Shown here: positions 30,260-40,531 of the stretch, piece by piece
How positions within the stretch are numbered: position 1 is the stretch's first letter
Layout of the letters: each line of letters begins with the position of its first letter
Assembly (NCBI RefSeq): GCF_000702705.1
Contig: NZ_JNJG01000004.1
Span: forward strand, 62,001-126,000
Source: Mycoplasma simbae ATCC 49888
GTDB lineage: Bacteria; Bacillota_I; Bacilli_A; Mycoplasmatales; Metamycoplasmataceae
DNA length: 64,000 nt
Reading direction: 5' to 3'
Program-made: the position numbers and the translations under genes
Notes under the pieces: model-generated
What the model was told of the DNA's origin: nothing
The model's database searches: none
What the model saw: only the letters and a program-made list of their open reading frames with translations

Positions 30260-31918
30260 ATGAATCATATAAACATATTTGCCCTTGGTGGCTTAGATGA
30301 AAACGGTAAAAACTGTTATGTTCTTGAATACAACAATAAAATCTACGTTATTAATGCCGGGACCAAAGTGCCAATTAACTCAAAAAATGGTGTTGATACA
30401 TTAATTCCTGACTTTTCATATCTAGAAAAAAATAAAGATCGCATTGTTGGTGTGTTTATTAGCGATGTGAAAAATGAAACCTTCTCAGCTTTACCATGAT
30501 TATTGATGCATGTACCAAATTTAAACATTTACACATCAGCATTCAATAAAGTAATGATTACAGAAAGAATTTCTAAATACAAGATTGAAAACAAAAGTTA
30601 TAAGATCCATACACTCTCTAAAATGAGTAAATTCGGCGAAATATTGGTTCAACCTATTGAACTAGCAGGCTCAATGCCTGGGCACATTGGATTTGACTTT
30701 ATTACACCAAATGGTGATGTTTTATTCATGTTTAACTTTGTTGAAGGTGATTTGGGAATTTACGGTAAACTTGATTTTGATTTTCTTAAAAAAGCCTTTA
30801 CCAAAAGAAAATTATTAGCCCTTGTAGTTGATTCAGGTCGCGCTAACTATTCAGGCAAAGCAGTTGAAAAGATTAATTTACCTCAAACTGTTAAAGAACT
30901 TTTCTTAGCCGCTAGCCCTAACGAAAGAATTGTAATTGGTGCATATGATGAAGAAATGGTTGCAATTCACCAGATTTTGGATTTAGCTTACCAAACAAAT
31001 CGTCCAATCGTTACATATGGTAAAACTTATGGTCAACTTTTCGAACTAATGCGTAAAGAGCACCCAAAATTGAATTTACCTAAATTAGTTGACTACAAAC
31101 TTGCCAATAAAAACGATAACGCGGTTATTTTAGTTACTGGTTCAATTGAGCGTTTATACTCAAGATTTTTAAGAATCACAGATAATAACGACGTGTTTTT
31201 AAAGCTTAAAAACACTGATAATGTAATAATGATTGCTCCCCCAATTGCTGGTCTTGAAAGCATAGCAGCGGTTGCGTTAGATGAAATAGCACGCATTACT
31301 CCTAAAATTTCAGATGTTTCAAGTAAAGAATTTTACAGACACCGTCCTGCAAGTCAAGATTTAGTCGATTTAGTCAACAAATTGCAACCTCAATACGTAA
31401 TTCCAGTGCAGGGTCTATATCGCTATTTATCTGAGGCTGCTAAACAAATTGCGCAAAATACTAACACTAAAGTGCAAAATTGTTTATTGTTGCAAAATGG
31501 TAAAATTGCTCACTTTATTGATGGCAAATTGGCAAGTACAAAAGGTAAAGTTAAAGGCGTTGGCGACGTGATTATTGATGGCTTTGGTATTGGTGATATT
31601 AGTACCGAAGTTATTGCTGAGCGTGAAATTTTAGGTCGTGATGGTGCAGTTATTGTCACTACAACTTATAATCCTGCAACTAAAAAAATTGTGGGTAAAG
31701 TACAAATTAATATTGTTGGATCACTTGACAAAAACGACAAAAAAGAAGCCGAAGAATTGATTATTTCAACAATTGCAAATCTTTTGGATACAGAAAAATT
31801 TGACGGTCTTAAAGATTTTCAAAACCGTGCAAGACACGTTGTTAGAAAGAAAATTTTTAAAACATTTAATAAAGAACCAATGATTATTGTGTCTTTAAAT
31901 CAAGCAAATAGCAACTAA
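30260..31918 (+). CDS. rnjB: RNase J-family protein lacking the metal-binding motif (RNase J2-like)
   Basis: 552 aa. The layout is that of RNase J: beta-lactamase core, beta-CASP domain and C-terminal domain, with FALGGLDENGKNCY at the start, YVIPVQGLYRYL near 375 and the VGDVIIDGFGIGDI segment. The metal site is gone: where J1 has HxHxDH there is ISDVKNETFSAL (near residue 73-84), the DAG motif is NAG, and the later His/Asp ligands are replaced. It probably acts as the non-catalytic partner of an active RNase J1 elsewhere, as mollicutes usually carry two paralogues. UGA Trp at 30497. AGGAG supports ATG 30260 over a frame start at 30221. Confidence 0.85.
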
Positions 31919-31945
31919 AAAACTGCCTAACGAGCAGTTTTTTTG
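31916..31945. terminator. Bidirectional terminator between rnjB and the DUF402 gene
   Basis: AAAAACTGC, loop CTAACGA, GCAGTTTTTTT. A-runs and T-runs on both sides let it serve both convergent genes; it overlaps the end of the minus-strand gene. Confidence 0.8.
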
Positions 31946-32565
31946 CATTTGTGATTGTTTTGCTTTACTTCAATGTCACCTTCATCATCATTTGTACGAA
32001 AGTGACGTGGCAATGAGTTGTCTAATTTAATTACATCAACGTAGTAATCTATCAATTTTGGATTGAAAAAATACTGATTTTTTTGCTGTTTATCAATTAA
32101 TTGCTCTAGGCCCTCATAAATAATTTCTTTAAGGGCTTCAGGATAATTGAATTTTTTGGCATTTTGACTAAATTCCTCGCGGTCAACTATTGAAATGTCG
32201 CGGCGTGGATAGCACTTTAAATCAAGGTCAAAATCAATAAATTTTATTGTATTATCTTCATAAATTGGCTTAGATGCTAAGTTGACATAAATGTAATTAT
32301 GTTTCTTTTTTAGCATCACCAGTGCATTGTAATTTTCATTTTTAGGCATGAACCAAATCACTGGTTCACGGTATACTCATGAACTTTTTTCAGTTTCAGC
32401 TACCTTGGTTTTATAGATAAATAAAGCATAATGGTCTTCAGTGTTGCGTATTACCTTTACGCCATTTCATTGACGATAAAGATGACCATTATATTTGTAA
32501 GCCTGCACATTAACAATGGCTCCCAAGAGAGGAAAATTCATCTCTTTATTTTTACATATTGGCAT
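31927..32565 (-). CDS. DUF402 nucleoside di/triphosphate phosphatase
   Basis: 212 aa. The core FIDFDLDLKCYPRRD (near 118-132) followed by DREEF is the DUF402 signature (YIDLDLDLKV in relatives), with the WVYREPVIWFMP strand upstream. The characterised Staphylococcus homologue hydrolyses nucleoside tri- and diphosphates. The ATG at 32565 follows AAGGGGAT; a later in-frame ATG (32541) is less likely. UGA is Trp at two sites. The C-terminal tail is rich in Asp/Glu then Lys. A TATAAT lies near 32631-32626 on the minus strand. Confidence 0.82.
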
Positions 32566-32716
32566 ATAATCCCCTTAAACAGATGGACTGTTATTATTAA
32601 AGCTCTAATCGCTATATTTTTAATTATAAGCTAAAGGCAACAATTTTGAGTGGTTTTAGTTGTTTAATTTGAGTTTTATTTAGCAAAAAGCAATTTTAGA
32701 ATAAAATTAAAACAAT

Positions 32717-33775
32717 ATGGGATTTTTTAAATTTTTAAAAGAAAAAATATTCGGTAAAAAACAAGATAAAGTTGCCGAAAAAGAACAGCAAATCGAAGCT
32801 TTAGAAGAGCAAAAGCTTATTGAAAGTAAAAAACTTGAAAAATATGCAACGGGTTTAACTAATTCATCAAGTTTGGGGCAAAAAATATTCAATTTACAAA
32901 ACAAACATAAAAAAATTAATGAAGAATTCTTTGAAGAATTAGAAGAAATTTTAATTATGTCTGATATTAGCGCTCAACTTGTTTATGCAATCATTACACA
33001 CCTAAAAAATGAAGTTAGAGCAAGAAATCTAACTGATTCAAAGGATTTAGGTGAATTAACTGCTGATCAAATGTTTGTTATTTATACCAACAAAAGCGTT
33101 GTTGATACAACTTTAGATTTTCAAGATGGACGCTTAAATATCTTTGTTTTTGTCGGTGTTAATGGGTCAGGAAAAACTACTTCAGTTGCCAAAATTGCAC
33201 ATAAATACACATCAATGGGTAAAAAAGTTCTTGTAGCAGCTGCCGATACATTTAGAGCAGGTGCAGTAAGCCAACTTGAAGTGTGGGCTAAACGTGCTGG
33301 AGCTGATATTGTCAAAGCTGATAAAGAGGGAGCTGATCCTGCTTCAGTAGTCTTTGATTCATTGAAAAAAGCCAAAGCTGAAAATTATGATTTATTGCTA
33401 ATCGATACAGCTGGTAGATTGCAAAATAAAGTTAACTTAATGAAAGAACTTGAAAAAATGTACGGAATTATTGAGCGTTTTCAACAAAACGCTCCACATG
33501 AGTGCTTGCTAGTGCTGGATGCAACTACGGGGCAAAATGGAATTAGTCAGGCTAAACACTTTAAAGAAGTGGCTAATCCAACAGGAATTATTTTAACCAA
33601 AATGGATGGCACCAGCAAGGGTGGAATTGTTCTTTCAATTAAAGATGAATTTGATCTGAATGTTAAATACATTGGTTTAGGCGAAGGAATAGATGATTTA
33701 GAAGAGTTTGATTTAGAAAAATTCATTTACACAATGACTAAGGAATTAATTGATGCAGCCCAAATCAACGATTAA
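32717..33775 (+). CDS. ftsY: Signal recognition particle receptor FtsY
   Basis: 352 aa. A short charged A region (1-60), then the N domain and the SRP GTPase G domain: GVNGSGKTTSVAKIA (G1, near 144), DTFRAGAVSQLEVWAKRAG (insertion box), LIDTAGRLQNK (G3), TKMDGTSKGG (G4/G5 region). It docks ribosome-SRP complexes to the membrane. No ribosome-binding site is seen; a TAAAAT box ends 9 nt before the ATG. It overlaps ylxM, its usual partner. Confidence 0.96.
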   Translation: MGFFKFLKEKIFGKKQDKVAEKEQQIEALEEQKLIESKKLEKYATGLTNSSSLGQKIFNLQNKHKKINEEFFEELEEILIMSDISAQLVYAIITHLKNEVRARNLTDSKDLGELTADQMFVIYTNKSVVDTTLDFQDGRLNIFVFVGVNGSGKTTSVAKIAHKYTSMGKKVLVAAADTFRAGAVSQLEVWAKRAGADIVKADKEGADPASVVFDSLKKAKAENYDLLLIDTAGRLQNKVNLMKELEKMYGIIERFQQNAPHECLLVLDATTGQNGISQAKHFKEVANPTGIILTKMDGTSKGGIVLSIKDEFDLNVKYIGLGEGIDDLEEFDLEKFIYTMTKELIDAAQIND

Positions 33776-33995
33776 TACACTTGAGCAAAGAGAATACTAC
33801 ATCGACTTATTCGAAAAGTATAAAAGTTTTTTAACGCAAACTCAAGCGCAGTGTTTTCAATTGTATTTTTTTGAAAATTTAAGCTATCAAGAAATTGCAG
33901 ATATTGGCGCAACCACACGCAGCGCTGCTTATGATAGTGTGAAAAAAGCTGTGCAAAAACTTGAAAAAATGCATCTTAAGATGCAACAAAACTAA
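33753..33995 (+). CDS. ylxM: YlxM/p13-family HTH protein of the SRP pathway
   Basis: 80 aa. A sigma-region-4-like helix-turn-helix: YIDLFEKYKSFLTQTQAQCF then LYFFENLSYQEIADIGATTR and a C-terminal helix, the standard UPF0122 pattern. Relatives bind SRP RNA/Ffh in streptococci. AAGGA lies 8 nt before the ATG at 33753. It overlaps the ftsY end by 23 nt, so coupled to it. Confidence 0.9.
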   Translation: MQPKSTINTLEQREYYIDLFEKYKSFLTQTQAQCFQLYFFENLSYQEIADIGATTRSAAYDSVKKAVQKLEKMHLKMQQN

Positions 33996-34053
33996 ATTAG
34001 CTCTTTAAAACAGGTTTTATATAAAAATTATTTTTGAAAAAATTAATAAAAGT

Positions 34054-34059
34054 TATAAT
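34054..34059 (+). promoter_or_regulatory. -10 box of rpmG
   Basis: TATAAT about 143 nt before the rpmG ATG; TTGAAA lies 14 nt upstream, too close for a classic -35. Confidence 0.45.
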
Positions 34060-34067
34060 TGAAAATG

Positions 34068-34174
34068 ACTTCTTATTATTGAGAAGTAATATTGTCTTAG
34101 TTGACATTGACTCTTGTTATGTTTACAAACTTAACAAAGAGATAAAATCACACATAAATGTTCAATTTATGTGT
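34068..34174 (+). promoter_or_regulatory. rpmG 5' leader with three consecutive hairpins
   Basis: ACTTCT/AGAAGT at 34068-34087; CTCTTGTTA pairing with TAACAAAGAG (one bulge) at 34111-34141; ACACATAAAT/ATTTATGTGT with a 5-nt loop at 34150-34174. AGGAG and the ATG of rpmG follow 19 nt later. None is followed by a T run, so they are not ordinary terminators. Possible regulatory or stability leader; no known riboswitch recognised. Confidence 0.45.
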
Positions 34175-34201
34175 CAATAACAATCAATATAGGAGATTAA
34201 C

Positions 34202-34354
34202 ATGGCAAGAGAAGGGTTTACATTCCAATGCACAGTGTGCAAAATGGAAAACTACATTAGTAAGAAAAACAAAAAAAACCACCCAGAAAAAGTTGAATTA
34301 AACAAATACTGTGGTAAATGTAACGCACACACCTCACACAAAGAGAAAAAATAA
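34202..34354 (+). CDS. rpmG: 50S ribosomal protein L33, zinc-binding form
   Basis: 50 aa. [18 protein letters not shown] and [17 protein letters not shown] carry two CxxC pairs (residues 10/13 and 38/41), the C+ zinc form of L33. No UGA. AGGAG before the ATG. Monocistronic, with a structured leader before it and a strong terminator after it. Too short for routine ORF cut-offs. Confidence 0.95.
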   Translation: MAREGFTFQCTVCKMENYISKKNKKNHPEKVELNKYCGKCNAHTSHKEKK

Positions 34355-34363
34355 GCAAATGAA

Positions 34364-34388
34364 AAACGAGCTCAGGCTCGTTTTTTGT
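34364..34388 (+). terminator. Terminator of rpmG
   Basis: AAACGAGC, loop TCAG, GCTCGTTT, then a T run, 9 nt after the stop. Confidence 0.85.
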
Positions 34389-34392
34389 TTAT

Positions 34393-35055
34393 CTATAACC
34401 ATGGTTGAAATAGTATAAATGCGAATGCAACATTGGATAATATTAAGCCAAAAAGAGGAATTTTTTTGTTGTATAAAAACAAACTTAAACCAATTCCAAT
34501 TGGCACATAAACTCATAAAGCAATGCGACGTCAACCACTTAAAAACTGGGCATTTGCACTGTTTTCGTTGAGTAAAATATACTCGCTAGCAGACTTATTA
34601 AAGCGGAAATTGGGAGCAATTAAAGCTATGAATAATTGTGCTGCCAAAGCAAAAATAATTGCTGTAACCACTGGGTTCATAACATTAATTAATTTTTTAA
34701 GAAAAGGCGAAGATTCAAACTTATCAATATACTTGAGTGCTAATTGCATCATTAAAATAGCTGGCAAAACAAAGGCTAAATAAGTTATAAACATTGCCAA
34801 ATAACCTCACCAAGCACCTTGTGCAACCAAATAACCTGTAATAGCCGCAAATTTGGGACTTAATATTCCTGGCGTTGAATTTGAAATAGCAAACACACCT
34901 GCAATTTGTTCTGAAGTTATAGTTACGCCAAATCATTGTGACAACGAGGTTCACAGCCATGTAAAAATTGGCATAAATATTTGGCCACCACCAAAAACTG
35001 ATAAGGAAATTAACGCTATTAATGGTATAGCTACTGCTAAGGCTAGTAACGTCAT
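34393..35055 (-). CDS. chrA: Chromate transporter (CHR family), second half-protein
   Basis: 220 aa, about six membrane segments. It begins MTLLALAVAIPLIALISLSV and then FGGGQIFMPIFTWLW, the CHR-domain start; GYLVAQGAWWGYLAMFITYL and FALAAQLFIALIAPNF follow. UGA is Trp in at least seven places. Its ATG overlaps the stop of the other half by one base. CHR proteins work as one long chain or, as here, as two short chains that together make the transporter. Native substrate in a mollicute is unclear; chromate efflux is the family label. Confidence 0.85.
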
Positions 35056-35690
35056 TATTCCTCTCTCCCTTGAACTTTTTCAGTATTTTTGTTAATTTTT
35101 TCCTTTTTTGGGTTTTTTCTGCGTTTTTGGATTAAATAAAATGTAGTGTAAATGCAAATTATTATCAGCATGATCGCCACAGGTATGTTATAGGGGGTAG
35201 GTATAAACAACGAGAAGCAAAATGTAACTAAAAATAATATAACTCAAAGACTTATTTTAATGTTTTTGATACCTTTTTTAAAATATCCTCAAGCAAAGCC
35301 AAGTAAACTTCCAACAATGGCCACAAGCACACCTGTTTGAACAACAATTAAATATTTTTGAGGTAATCACCCGATTGCAAAAATTAATAGTATTGTAAGT
35401 AAAATATGAGGTATAGCAGCTAATGTTACAACTAAAGAACCTTTTCAAAATCCTAAAGAACGAATCGCAATATATGCAAGCGCTTGAATAGCCATTGGTC
35501 CTGGCAACATATTGGTTACAACCACGTTTTTATCAAACTCATCAGAACTTAATCAACCATACTTATCAACAGCATATCGCTTAATTACTGGCATTAGGGC
35601 GTTACCACCGCCAAAACCTATGAATGTAACCATCAAGATCAGCACAAAAACATTTCAAAACGTTGGTTTTTTGTAATTTGTATTTTTCAT
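35055..35690 (-). CDS. chrA: Chromate transporter (CHR family), first half-protein
   Basis: 211 aa, about six membrane segments. TFIGFGGGNALMPVI near 22-36 and NMLPGPMAIQ near 60-69 are the CHR signatures (the PGP motif). The C-terminus is a Lys-rich cytoplasmic tail. Six or more UGA Trp codons break it under the standard code. It starts 9 nt after the polC stop, without a clear ribosome-binding site, and ends in TAATG shared with the second half. Probably expressed with polC or from within it. Confidence 0.85.
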
Positions 35691-35699
35691 AATTCAATT

Positions 35700-38600
35700 C
35701 TAAAATAATCTCATTTGATCTGTTTCATCAAGATGCGATAAAGCTCCTATTTTTTCTAATTTTTCAATAAGTGTTTTGTTAACTTTGCCCCTTAAAGATA
35801 AATCTTGAATGGAAGTAAATTCTTTTTCATTACGAGCTGCAATTATATTTTCAGCAACAGAATCCCCAAGACCATCTAAAGATTTAAACGGCGGTATCAA
35901 GCATTGGTTCTCCTCGTCAATAAGTCATTCATGAGCTAAGGAGCGACTTAAATCAATATTGGCAATATATAGCCCTCTAGCGTATAACTCGCGTGTAATT
36001 TCGAGTGTAGACATCAAATCACTATCTTTTGTTGATAATTCTTCCTTGGCGGTATTTTGCAGTGTTACTAATTTATTATGCGCGCGTCTACCATTTTTAA
36101 TGTCGACCATTGACTCAATATCAACAGCCTTAGCGTGTGCCGCATAATAAGATGCATAAAAAGCTAACGGATAGTGAATTTTGTATCAAGCAAATCAATA
36201 TGCCATTAATACATAAGCAACCGCGTGTGCTTTGGGGAACATGTAAGCAATTTTTTGCATACTGTCAATTTGTCAGTCAGGAACGTTGTATTTTTTCAAC
36301 TCTTTTTCTTCATCTGCTGTCAGTCCTTTACCCTTACGTACTTTTTCCATAATATCAAATGAAAATTTATTAGGTACGCCTTGTTTAACTAATTTTTCAA
36401 GAATATCGTCCCTGCAAGAAAACACATCAGGCAATTTAAAACCTTGCTTCATAATTAAGTCTTGGTTGTTACCCAACCAAACGTTTGTTCCATGACTCAA
36501 CCCCGAAATAGATACAAGATCGGCGAATGATCTTGGTTGTGCTTGATCAAGCATTTGACGAACAAAGCTTGTCCCAAACTCAGGTAGTCCTATTGCTCCG
36601 GTAGGTTCGCCCCCAATATCTTCAGGTTTGATGTGCAATGGTTTTGTTGAACTAAACACGGCAACCACATCATGGTCATTTTTAGGTACCGATGAAACTT
36701 TTATACCTGTGTATTTTTCCAACATTTTAATAACTGTTGGGTTATCGTGGCCCAGCAAGTCCAGTTTCAAAACATTATCGTGGATAGCTTTAAAGTCAAA
36801 GTGCGTTGTGAATCAAGTTGATTCAACATCGTCCGCTGGATAATTTATTGGCGTAAAGTCACTAACATCATATTCTTTTGGTATAACTATGACACCTCCA
36901 GCGTGCTGACCTGTTGTTCTTTTAACTCCTTCAATTTTTTTAGCTAAATAAGATATAAACGCTTCAGATGAAGACTTGCCTGTTTCTTCGAAAAAGTTTC
37001 TAACATAGCCTAAGCCAGTTTTAAAAGCAACAGTTGAGATGGTACCAGCCCGCAGTGTATGAGTGTCCCCAAATAAGCGTCTGGTTTCATTATGGATTTT
37101 GCCTTGGAATTCTCCAGAAAAGTTAAGATCAATATCGGGAACTTTATCGGCATTGAACCCAAGGAATGTTTCAAATGCTATGCTGTGGCCATCTTTGTCC
37201 ATTTTAATATTGCAATTTGTGCAAACCTTATCGGGCAAATCATAAGCCGATGTGATGCCTGGTACATTGGCTAATTCAAATTTTTTACAATTATTACACA
37301 AATAATAAGGATCTAGTGGGTTAACCTCGCTAATTTCACACAATGTGGCAACAAGAGAAGAACCAACCGAACCTCTAGATCCCACTATGTAACCATCATC
37401 TAATGATTTCTTAACTAGTTTATGTGAAATTCAATATATAACATCAAATCCATATTTAATAATTGGTGTTAATTCAGCTTCAATTCTTTTTTCAATTAGT
37501 TCTGGCAATACCTCGCCGTATTTTTTTCTAGCATTGGCATAGACAAGCTCTTTTAATTTAACTGGGGAATTATCGAATTTTGGAGTGTAAAGACCATCTT
37601 TAAACGCTACAACTCTATCGCACATATCTGCTATTTTATTTGAGTTAGTGATTACAATTTCTTCAGTTAATTCAGTATCGCCTAAAAAACTAAACTGATT
37701 TAACATTTGCGTAGTGTTTAAAAAGTTTAGGTTAGGTACACTTAAACTGTGTTCTTTTGCTTTATCATAATTATACAAGTAGTGTCTTGCAGCACCTATA
37801 CCTTTTGCATAAACTAAAACTTCAAAGGCTTTTTTGTCCACAGAGTCAAGATATTTAACATCCGCAGTTGCAACTGGTATTTTGTTATATTTTTTTGCTG
37901 TTAGAATTATTTCTTTTAAGGCATAGTTTAGTTGTTCACGAGTAATGAATTCACTGTCAATTCAATGTTGAAAAGCTTGAGGAGCAGGGATTTCAATGTA
38001 GTCATAACGTTGCACTTCATTAATAAACTCATCTCAAGATGAGTAAAAATAATCATCTATTAGTTTAGAACACAATGTTCCAGAACCAAATAATAAATCA
38101 TCGTTAGGTTTAATATCCTCTAAAAAAGTTCTTGGGCGTGAATTGAAATTCGATGTCAAACATTCAGTTACCATATTAAATTGTTTTTTTAACCCTTTTT
38201 GCGTTTTCACCAACGTACTTATTGTATAAGGGAAACGCTCTTTAAACTTTGAATCAGGTTCGTAATTATATAAATCACTAAATGTCTCGATGTTTTTGAG
38301 TTTCATCTGATGCACAAGCTCAACTCAAATCTGTGCAAGCACAGCAGCATCATAATCTCCGCGGTGTGCAACATTCGGATTATAACTAACGCCTAAATTT
38401 GATGCCAAATCACCAAGACTGTGTTTTTTACGCTCAGGGAATAATAAGCGAGATAAAACAAGTGTGTCGATAACAGTTACATTCGGAAATGGTAGATCAT
38501 GCAGTCTGAATTGCTCTTTAATGAAATGATAGTCAAATTTAGCATTATGTGCTAATGCTATTTTATTATTTAAATCATTATAAATTTTTTGTAAAGCTTC

Positions 38601-40052
38601 TTTATAATTCAAGCCATTTGTATCAACATCACGTTGAGAAATACCAGTTAATTTTGTAGTAAAAGGAGAAAGTTTTGATTGTGGCTTAATAAGGAATTGA
38701 ACTATTTGAGGTTGAGAGTTATCGGCAGGTATACTATATGAACCATACTCTATTAGCTCGTGAAAACGAGGGCTCAAGCCAGTGGTTTCGATATCGAAAG
38801 ACACATACGAAGTGTCGGAAATTTTTCCTTCTGGTAACGAACCTAGAAATAACACTGGTTTTTTTCTAAATGCAGAAAACGACGCACCGTAAATTGCTTT
38901 AACTTTAGATTTTTTTGCTTTTGCATAGAAATGTGGATAGCCTTGAACTGCGTCAAGATCACTTATTGCGACTGCACTCATACCTAATTTTTCGGCTCGA
39001 TCAATAATATCGCCTGGATTTATTAAACCATCCATTGTGCTGAATTTGGAAGAAACGTGCAATTCAACTCTTTTATCTAATTGAGATAGATCATCTAATT
39101 CTATTTCATACATCGTTATAGATTTTTCAAAAGAATCAACAAATATTGTAGGTTCAGGTTTACCCATATTAGGTATAGTAATTGAACCTTTAATTTTTAC
39201 AAATTGGCCAACTGAAATAATTTTAGTTTCATCATCATCTAGCTTGTTTGAACGAATCATTTTGCATTTAATCGCTTCAACATTATTTGTTAGAGCAAAG
39301 GAATAAATAAATTTACCATTTTTAGTTTCGCTGATATCAAAATCGAAAACTTGTCCGCAAAATTCTACATTTGTTTTTTCTGGCAGAGATAAAATTTCTT
39401 CGATTTCATGTTGCTCGTACTGTTTTTGAGACCATTTTTTTCTGAAAGTGTTAGCGCCAGATTCTGCAAAATTATTTTGCAATGATTTTTTCTCTTGTTG
39501 AAGCATTTGCAAAAACATATCTTGAGTTTTTTTAGCAGATGCATCTTCAATTTCGTCAAAAATATTATTGTTTTGTTTAGGCTTAACAGTTAGCTTTAGT
39601 TTGCTAAAACCATATTTTATTAAGTCTAATTCCAAAGATGAAACTAAATTTTGCATCTCTAAGTAGTTGGCGTCATCAACAAAATATATTTCGTATTCAT
39701 AGTCCCTAACCACCTTAAGTTCATTGGCTCAATTTATGCGTCTTAACTTGAAGAATTTTTGTTTTTTTTGTATTAAAAAATCAATAAATTCAACTAATTT
39801 AGTGTGTTTATATTGTAAAAAATCAAAGTTAAATTTAGCAATAACTTTATATTGATTTGAAGATTTTATGGCTTTGTAAAAGGTGTAAAACTCATCGATT
39901 GAAATTTCATCAGCAAAGTCAATATTAACCAATAATTTATCGTTGTTTGACTCAAACTCCATTAATGTTAGTGAAGAATTTTGCATTGAATTAGGGATTG
40001 AATAGTTTAAAGATTCGCAAAATTTTTTAAAACGTAAAATGTCTTGATTCAT
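35700..40052 (-). CDS. polC: DNA polymerase III alpha subunit, PolC type
   Basis: 1450 aa, the Gram-positive replicative polymerase with built-in proofreading. Order: N-terminal region, OB fold (near 215-320), PHP domain interrupted by the DEDDh exonuclease (FDIETTGL near 415, AHNAKFDYHF near 505, HRGDYDAAV near 570), zinc finger (LCNNC...VCTNCN, near 915-950), then palm motifs (DKVPDIDLNFSGEFQ near 965), fingers and a C-terminal HhH (GLGDSVAENI). The PHP ligand motif HxH is HVS, and TDH is SDL, so the PHP site is eroded. UGA is Trp throughout. AGTGAGGT lies 6 nt before the ATG with TATAAT upstream (near 40080). Confidence 0.96.
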
Positions 40053-40083
40053 ATAAACCTCACTTATATTTGCAATTATAAAG

Positions 40084-40102
40084 CAAAAAGCCCATAGGGC
40101 TC
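40084..40102 (-). terminator. Terminator of the MG284-like gene
   Basis: On the minus strand AGCCC, loop TAT, GGGCT, then TTTTGC. It directly follows the stop codon and precedes polC. Confidence 0.7.
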
Positions 40103-40478
40103 TTACTCTTTTTCAAAATAGAATTTCATGATTTTGCTAGCCATTTCATTACGACGTTTGTAGTAAGTAGTTTTTGAACAAAACTCTTCATATCATTTCT
40201 TTTCGGCTGTATATCAGAAAAATTCACGTTCAAGAATTTCTATTTCAAATATTGTTAAAGTGCTTATAGCTAGTAATAAATTTTGTGAAAAGTAAGTATA
40301 TAATGACTTAGTAAATTTGAAACTCTCATTTGATTTATCAGCATTTTGATAATAATTATTAATGTATTTAATTTTGGCATTAGCCATTTCCATTTGGCAT
40401 AAATCTTGCACAAGTCTGTATTTGGCTAAAGATCCTTTTTGTGGTTTGTTTTTTTTGTTTTTGAAACATAAAGTTCAT
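40103..40478 (-). CDS. MG284-like HTH protein, reading frame broken at an A8 tract
   Basis: Two frames together make one protein of about 124 aa. The ATG at 40478 with AAGGAG upstream opens MNFMFQKQKKQ and reaches an eight-A run at 40456-40449; on that frame it stops after about 33 codons. One base later in frame a long open stretch (FKNKKNKPQKGSLAKYR..., split) runs to TAA at 40103. It ends with YEEFCSKTTYYKRRNEMASK, a helix-turn-helix of the sigma-4 type. Removing one A restores the full frame. In frame, a GTG at 40411 is the only other start. It lies beside proS, as MG284 does beside MG283 in M. genitalium (from memory). UGA Trp at 40214 and 40193. Confidence 0.6.
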
Positions 40479-40497
40479 GTTTTTTTCTCCTTTTTAA

Positions 40498-40525
40498 TTT
40501 AAAACCTAGCCCAAAAGGGCTAGGC
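40498..40525 (-). terminator. Terminator of proS
   Basis: On the minus strand CCTAGCCC, loop TTTT, GGGCTAGG, then TTTT. Confidence 0.85.
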
Positions 40526-40531
40526 AAAAAA

